Positions 58,834-64,000 of a stretch of 64,000 bases of DNA are shown here, one piece after another. The translations under genes and the position numbers were made by a program. The notes beneath the pieces are model-generated. The model ran no database searches, had not been told where the DNA came from, and saw nothing but the letters and a program-made list of their open reading frames with translations. The stretch's first letter is position 1. Each line of letters begins with the position of its first letter. This DNA is from Prinsepia uniflora (lineage: Eukaryota; Streptophyta; Magnoliopsida; Rosales; Rosaceae): the NCBI GenBank assembly GCA_032719365.1, contig CM064863.1, positions 66,427,583-66,491,582 of the forward strand, in the 5' to 3' direction.

Positions 58834-61800
58834 TGTCAGGACCACCCCCGAAGGGACATTGATAACCGTGCCCGGTCCTGCTCTCGTCTAGCAAGTCGAC
58901 TGAAGTTCCCAAATTACCCTCAGTACTTTCCAAAAAAGGGATAGCCACACACGTACTCACTCATGCCTCCGCCTCTCGATCAACCTCGCTCAACGCGCCA
59001 TGACCCGGAGGGTCAATAAAAACACAAAAGGTGTGAGTGGACAAAAATGAATCAGTTTATAAAACAGTTACAGAAAGACATTTCTACCCTCCACGTAAAA
59101 CCAATGCATGCATTCGAAAATCATTTCACAATCCATTTCATTTCCAACATAAGAAAACCATGTATGAAAATCAAAATCATTTTCCTTTTCTTAACCTTCG
59201 GGTCTTAGCCCGTAGACATAAACACAGGGCCTTAACCCAAAACCATGAATCAAATCCAAGTACACAACATAATCCAAATCCATCAAACCATATAAACCGG
59301 GCCATTGCCCAACACATCCGAAAACATTGGGAATCAACAATAATTCAGAAGTCAATCAATCTGCTAGATCTCAAGTGCGCCCGAGTCTTTAAACTCAAAA
59401 CCATGCGCATAATTGGGCCTTCCCGGGATATCAACGAGTCTTTAAACTCAGAGCATAATCAATAGGCCTCGGGGGATATCACAATAACCGAGTCTTTAAA
59501 ATCACGAGTCTTTAAACCCAAAACATGTCAATCAAGGGCCCTCCCCCGTCACTCAACCGAGTCTTTAAACTCAAAATCAGATCCAGCCATATCCGGGTCT
59601 TTAAACCCAAAACCAGTTTTCAACGGGTCTTTAAACCCAAACCATTTGTAAATCACAACAAACTCGGGATCCATCGTGAGCCAAATTCCAAAACCAATAT
59701 GAAATCACATTTTATCAAAATGGGACTCATGTCCGAATTTCACATTCAAATCCCCAATCATATCCGCCACCCATTCCCGAATCCGAATTCGCAATAATGA
59801 TTCCGTAAGCCGGCATCCGGAAACATCATCCCGAACCCAAATTCGGAAATCCATCATCAAGTTTCCGAAACCCGAAATCTCGTTCATCAAATTACTTTTA
59901 TGCCTTGGGCATCAAGCCCGAAATCAACTTTTCCAAAATCCGTTTTAAATCTTTGAAATCACATCATATTTCAAATCCCAAGGTCAAAACATCAAAACCA
60001 TGATCAAATCACAATATACTCGAAATCTCGTAAAACGTGCAAAACCGTAATAATCTCGAAATCCGTGTCAAAACCGTAGGTCATACTCACAATAATGTTC
60101 AAAACATCCTTAAAACATTATACTCACAAATCATGTATAATCGTTCATCAAACCATCATCACAGCATAAGAGAAACCATAGTCTCGAAATACGTGCAGTT
60201 ATGTATTGCATACCAAAATATGTATAAATACGAAAATCGTAATTATTACAAGTCATAATCATAATCATGGAAATCATAGAAACATTTATGCATGCATTAA
60301 ATTTTGAAAGCAAAGTCCACTCACACACCGTCCATAACGCTCGTTTTCGCGCCACACGCGTTTCCGTAATTTCCGACATTTTTCAGGAATCTCGAACCCT
60401 GTCCGAAAACATTCTTTAGTGTCACTAAGGACTCAGATAACAGCATACTAATTTCCCATAATTTTTTGGGAATTAAATATTAATTAAAAACGAAACATAA
60501 ACCTTTGAGCACTCGAAACAATACCGAAACAGTGTCCGATTAACTCGAAATCAACGCTAAAATGTTCGTTACATTGTATAGGACAAAAGTCGTGTTGAAA
60601 TCACCTCGAGAATCGGGCCCACGCGCCCTCACGCACCGCCGTAAGTGGCTGCGCGTGAAACTCACGCGCCTGCTACAGTAATGCTACAATGTCACCTTCT
60701 TCACCCTACTAGCCTGCAAACGGGTTGTTCAACCCGCGACACAACCCGGTTAAATCCCTATCAAAACTCACTCAATTCATTTCCTTCTTCCACCTAAATC
60801 CTTCCTTTACATTTTAATTTAGGTTCTCATTCATTAATTACCCTCAACAAGCTCTAAATCGATCAATCCACCTGTGATCAAACAAACGGGTCAATCTCTG
60901 AAACTCACCCGAATCAACCTAGTTTTCAAATTAACTTAAACTGAAGCTTCATAGGACCTAAACGAACCTAAAACCACAACCAATTTTAGGAAAACTTACC
61001 CGTAGGTGATCGTCCTCAGGTCTGAAATTTCTTCAAAACTGGAACTTGGGTTCCTGGCCAAACCGTGATCGATTCTCTTCAAAATTGATATGTTTGAACT
61101 CTAAATGGTCCCAGAAGACTGTTTCAATCCTTGGTTTTGTCCCTCTCGACTCACAATTAAACTTTCGAATTTCCCTCCAATGTTCCCAGTTTTTCTTCCC
61201 GTATGTTTTTCTCTCGAATTCTCAGTCCCATTGCTCCAAAATGACTCTCTCAACCCACTCTCACTCCCTATAATCAAAACAGACCTCACGGAAACCTAAG
61301 GAATCTCTCAGGCCTCTCTGGATTTTGTTTCCTGCAACAGTCCCAAAATCAATACAAAAATGGTGCACTGTTCTGTTACCTGCCACACTTCTGTGTTTCC
61401 ACTTTCTCAAAGCTATTAAACAATTCCCTTGTCTAGCCACTAACAAGGTTAAACAATTCATTGAACAGAGAACAGATTTAAACAATTACACAGCACTCAC
61501 CACGGCTGTTCAAACTGCAGTCTTAAAAAGACCATTTTGCCCTTCCTTCACAAATTACCAAAATGCCCTTCTCTTTCGAGACCCGTAACTCAACCGTCCG
61601 AAGTCCGTTTCAGCGTGCCGCCTGTCTACGGACTCAGGGCATCGAGACCTACCTAACGGTCCTCGAATTGCATGAAAATTAGTGGTCAATCAAAAAGTCA
61701 ACATTTTCCCCATTTTCTCCAAATTACAAAAATGCCCTTGAACTTCCGAACATCATAACTTCCTCCTCGAATGTCGGAATCGGATGTGCCACCTGTCTAT

Positions 61801-61956
61801 GAACTCGTGACGTCCCGAACTACGTCATAGTCATCGGTCAAAGCCCGTTTGACGGCTCGAGCCAAAAGTCAACCGTTCGCCCAATTTCCAAGGGCAAAAT
61901 CGTCTTTTTCTTCAAATTTTCCAAATTTTCCTTTTCTGAAAGTCCGGGTCGTTACA
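58834..61956 (-). mobile_element. Solo LTR, B family, target duplication TAGCA
   Basis: It runs from TGTCAGGACCACCCCCG to AGTCCGGGTCGTTACA (3,123 bp), flanked by TAGCA at 58829-58833 and 61957-61961. Module arms at 59033-59042 and 60315-60324 are perfect reverse complements, 1.27 kb apart, the longest spacing seen. Palindromes lie at 59383-59638. There is no internal domain. It sits inside the 3' part of T2. Confidence 0.95.
59383..59638 (-). repeat. TTTAAA palindrome array (minus)
   Basis: Units alternate between GAGTCTTTAAACTC and, at the right, two consecutive GGGTCTTTAAACCC. It is the widest array of the six (about 255 bp). Confidence 0.85.
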
Positions 61957-63445
61957 TAGCAAGTATTCTATTACACTTCAATGGCGAGATTACAAAAATT
62001 AGATGCAGAAAATAAAAAATAAAAATCAGACAGGGGCCACTCTATTGAAACCTTGGCCAAGTTCAAAATCTACGCTTTATCCGCTCTCAGGAAACCGCCT
62101 TCTCATTCTTTGGAGGGTTGAGAGAATTGCATCTAATACAGCTCATCAGAATTGCATTTTCTCTTCCACTTCCATATACAGCTCATCAGAATTGCATCCT
62201 CTCGGCCCTGTTGGAGAATATATTTGCGACATCTCGCCCACATTGCCCTGACGAGCCTTCAATGCCTAGTTCCCAGCAATGGCTTCTTCAAGATTGGCAA
62301 CCGTCCTTTCATCGGAAAGAAGCATGTTAATTTTGGATGATGATACACAGTCAGAATGGACGAGTGTAGCTTCGAAATGAGATGCCATCTTAAGGCTTGA
62401 TTTGCAAACAAGAATAAGATCAGAAAGAATTACAGTTTGAATTTATAGCCAAAAGATTATGTTGAGGGTTAACCCTAACCCCACGCGAAAAGTTATGAGT
62501 TTTAAATGCACAATCATTATAGTTAAATCGATTAGATGAGTGGGCATCTGGAAGGAACAGGAATCCAAAAATACAAGGGGTATTTTGGGAAATTTCATTC
62601 ATTGATAATTAAAAATTAAAAATTACGGTTATGAATGTAGAAAGAAAATCTCATTCGCGGAAAAATGAGGCCTCATCCATGGCATGACCTAGAATGTGCA
62701 AGACAGCCTTATGATAGGTCCTGACTTAAGTCTTCTCATCAATCGAAATTTTTGTCAGCTCCGCTCGAACTCTCTCTTTCTCCTCACAGAGGATGAGGAG
62801 TCTTGACCAAATAGCCTTGGCCTACACGTCTATGGTAGTCAAGCTTGGCGCCTAGAGAGCCTCCGCTTATGCTAGGTCTCACTCCACAAGATAATTCTCA
62901 AACTTCACTTCATCATGTCTTTCCTACAACTTGTATAGGTTATGGCAAGGGTTTACCCCAAGGTTGGGACGACTAATGTTCGACCTACGACTAGCACGGA
63001 GGAAGTTCATTCTATGATCAGGGCCTTCAACGTGGGAATATGAAAGAGAAACCATGCAATGATGATAAAAGGGTTTTCTTCCTTGATTTTCTATCAGCAG
63101 TTAATGAGGATGATTGAGGAAGCACTGGCTCATAAAGACCATCTTGTGACCTTACATTGTCTTGATTATGAAGATACATGGAAGTTGAAGAGGTCAAGAT
63201 GAGTTTCACATGCAAAAAAAAAAACTAGATCTTCATATTATTATTGTAGAGGGCCAAAACCAACATTAGAGTAGCCTAAAACTTAAGAGTGCTAGCTAAA
63301 AACCCAACTAGTATTCCCATGTCGGATTATGGGAAATACGTTAACTATTGAACTACAGATAGTAAAGTTGTCGAAGTCGCAAGGTAGCAGAGCAACTTGA
63401 ATCTGAAAGCGTTTTGATCCAAGAGCATTCAAATTTATGGGGAAA
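61957..63445 (+). mobile_element. 3' untranslated internal region of T2
   Basis: Non-coding stretch between pol and the right-hand LTR, as is usual for Tat elements. It contains a 40-bp tandem duplication (62138-62216; ACAGCTCATCAGAATTGCAT twice). On the minus strand a short open frame starts near 62386 (MASHFEATLV) and runs about 40 codons, which I do not recognise. No other gene is seen. Confidence 0.5.
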
Positions 63446-64000
63446 TGCTTACACCTGAAATAAACCACTACAGGTCTGGAGAAGATTTTTAAGAAATTAA
63501 AAACCCAATCTGACTTTAGGCCAAAGCCCAGCTCGTATCCAACAGTTGGATCATGGGGAAGCGCAAGCATAATTTACGAAATCACACTGACATGGCGCCA
63601 AAATTGCCAGAAAGGGCATGGAGCGATGTGCGACTAAGTCATCACAAAAGAGATGCACGCAAACCCTCCATTCTGCCTACAAAGGAGAGGATGCCATTTT
63701 TCCAAAAGAACAACCAACAACTCAACCAAACAAACAAGTTGCTCAAATTCAATTAGTTTCAACAACCGCAAACCCTCAAAAATTTCTTTATTGCCCAAAA
63801 GCTCGCTTTCTTAGCAAAACTCATCTCTCAATGCAGGATTAAGATTCAATTCTCCTTTCAACCCTTCTCAGTTCTTACTAAGAATACCAAGCTTTCCTTT
63901 GAACTCGACTTCCATCCCAAGTTCATGTATGTTGACTTCATGACCACTATACTTCATACCGACTTTCTTCACATCAAGTTTTAAAGGCCTCCTAACTCAT
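63446..64000 (+). mobile_element. 3' LTR of T2 (Tat family), cut by window end
   Basis: TGCTTACACCTGAAATAAACCAC matches the T1 LTR start at 24469, and the similarity continues to the window end. Shared blocks are CTCGTATCCAACAGTTGGATCATGGGGAA and CTTCTCAGTTCTTACTAAGAA. Compared with T1 the TATA region is changed to CTACAAAG. The rest lies outside the window. Confidence 0.8.

Overview
This is plant nuclear DNA, most likely from a eudicot. It holds five intron-bearing or single-exon plant genes with GT-AG (and one GC-AG) introns, followed by a long nest of Ty3/gypsy LTR retrotransposons with initiator-Met-tRNA primer sites, a chromodomain integrase and Tat-type Gag/RNase H sequences. I cannot name the species.

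Layout. 1-3909: a scrambled pile of truncated LTRs in both orientations. 3910-5827: AT-rich intergenic DNA. 5828-23017: the gene island, in the order ARPC2B (+), a DUF716/TMEM45-like membrane protein (-), a mitochondrial-type P-class PPR protein (+), PGR5 (+) and eIF(iso)4E (-). DUF716 and PPR are divergent across 457 bp, and PGR5 and eIF(iso)4E are convergent. The genes share no pathway: actin nucleation, an unknown membrane role, organelle RNA processing, cyclic electron flow round photosystem I, and cap-dependent translation. 24469 to the window end: a retrotransposon nest of about 40 kb.

The nest. The outermost layer is a Tat-lineage Ty3/gypsy family: LTR + gag + a five-copy 518-bp tandem array on the left (T1, 24469-30431), and gag + RNase H + integrase + the start of an LTR on the right (T2, 52716-64000). 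Between and within them lie chromovirus-type elements with long LTRs: A (LTR 30432-31767), B (LTR 32720-35559 with PBS and gag start), an LTR at 38350-44413, and C (decayed gag-pol 46257-49867 plus 3' LTR 49868-52289). Three solo LTRs of the B family, all in minus orientation, have intact 5-bp target duplications: 40740-43805 (TGAGA), 52859-55633 (ATATA) and 58834-61956 (TAGCA).

Most unusual signal. Every sufficiently complete chromovirus-type LTR here carries the same internal module. It opens with GTGAGTGGAC, which resembles a splice donor, soon followed by GCATGC. Then come 0.25-1.1 kb containing family-specific arrays of short palindromes, a second GCATGC, the exact reverse complement GTCCACTCAC, and a branch-point/polypyrimidine-like acceptor TACCCTCCAG. 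The palindromes have covarying arms (GAGT/ACTC, GGGT/ACCC, GGAT/ATCC around TTTAAA). This suggests a folded, possibly intron-like, LTR module that has been kept although its sequence diverged.
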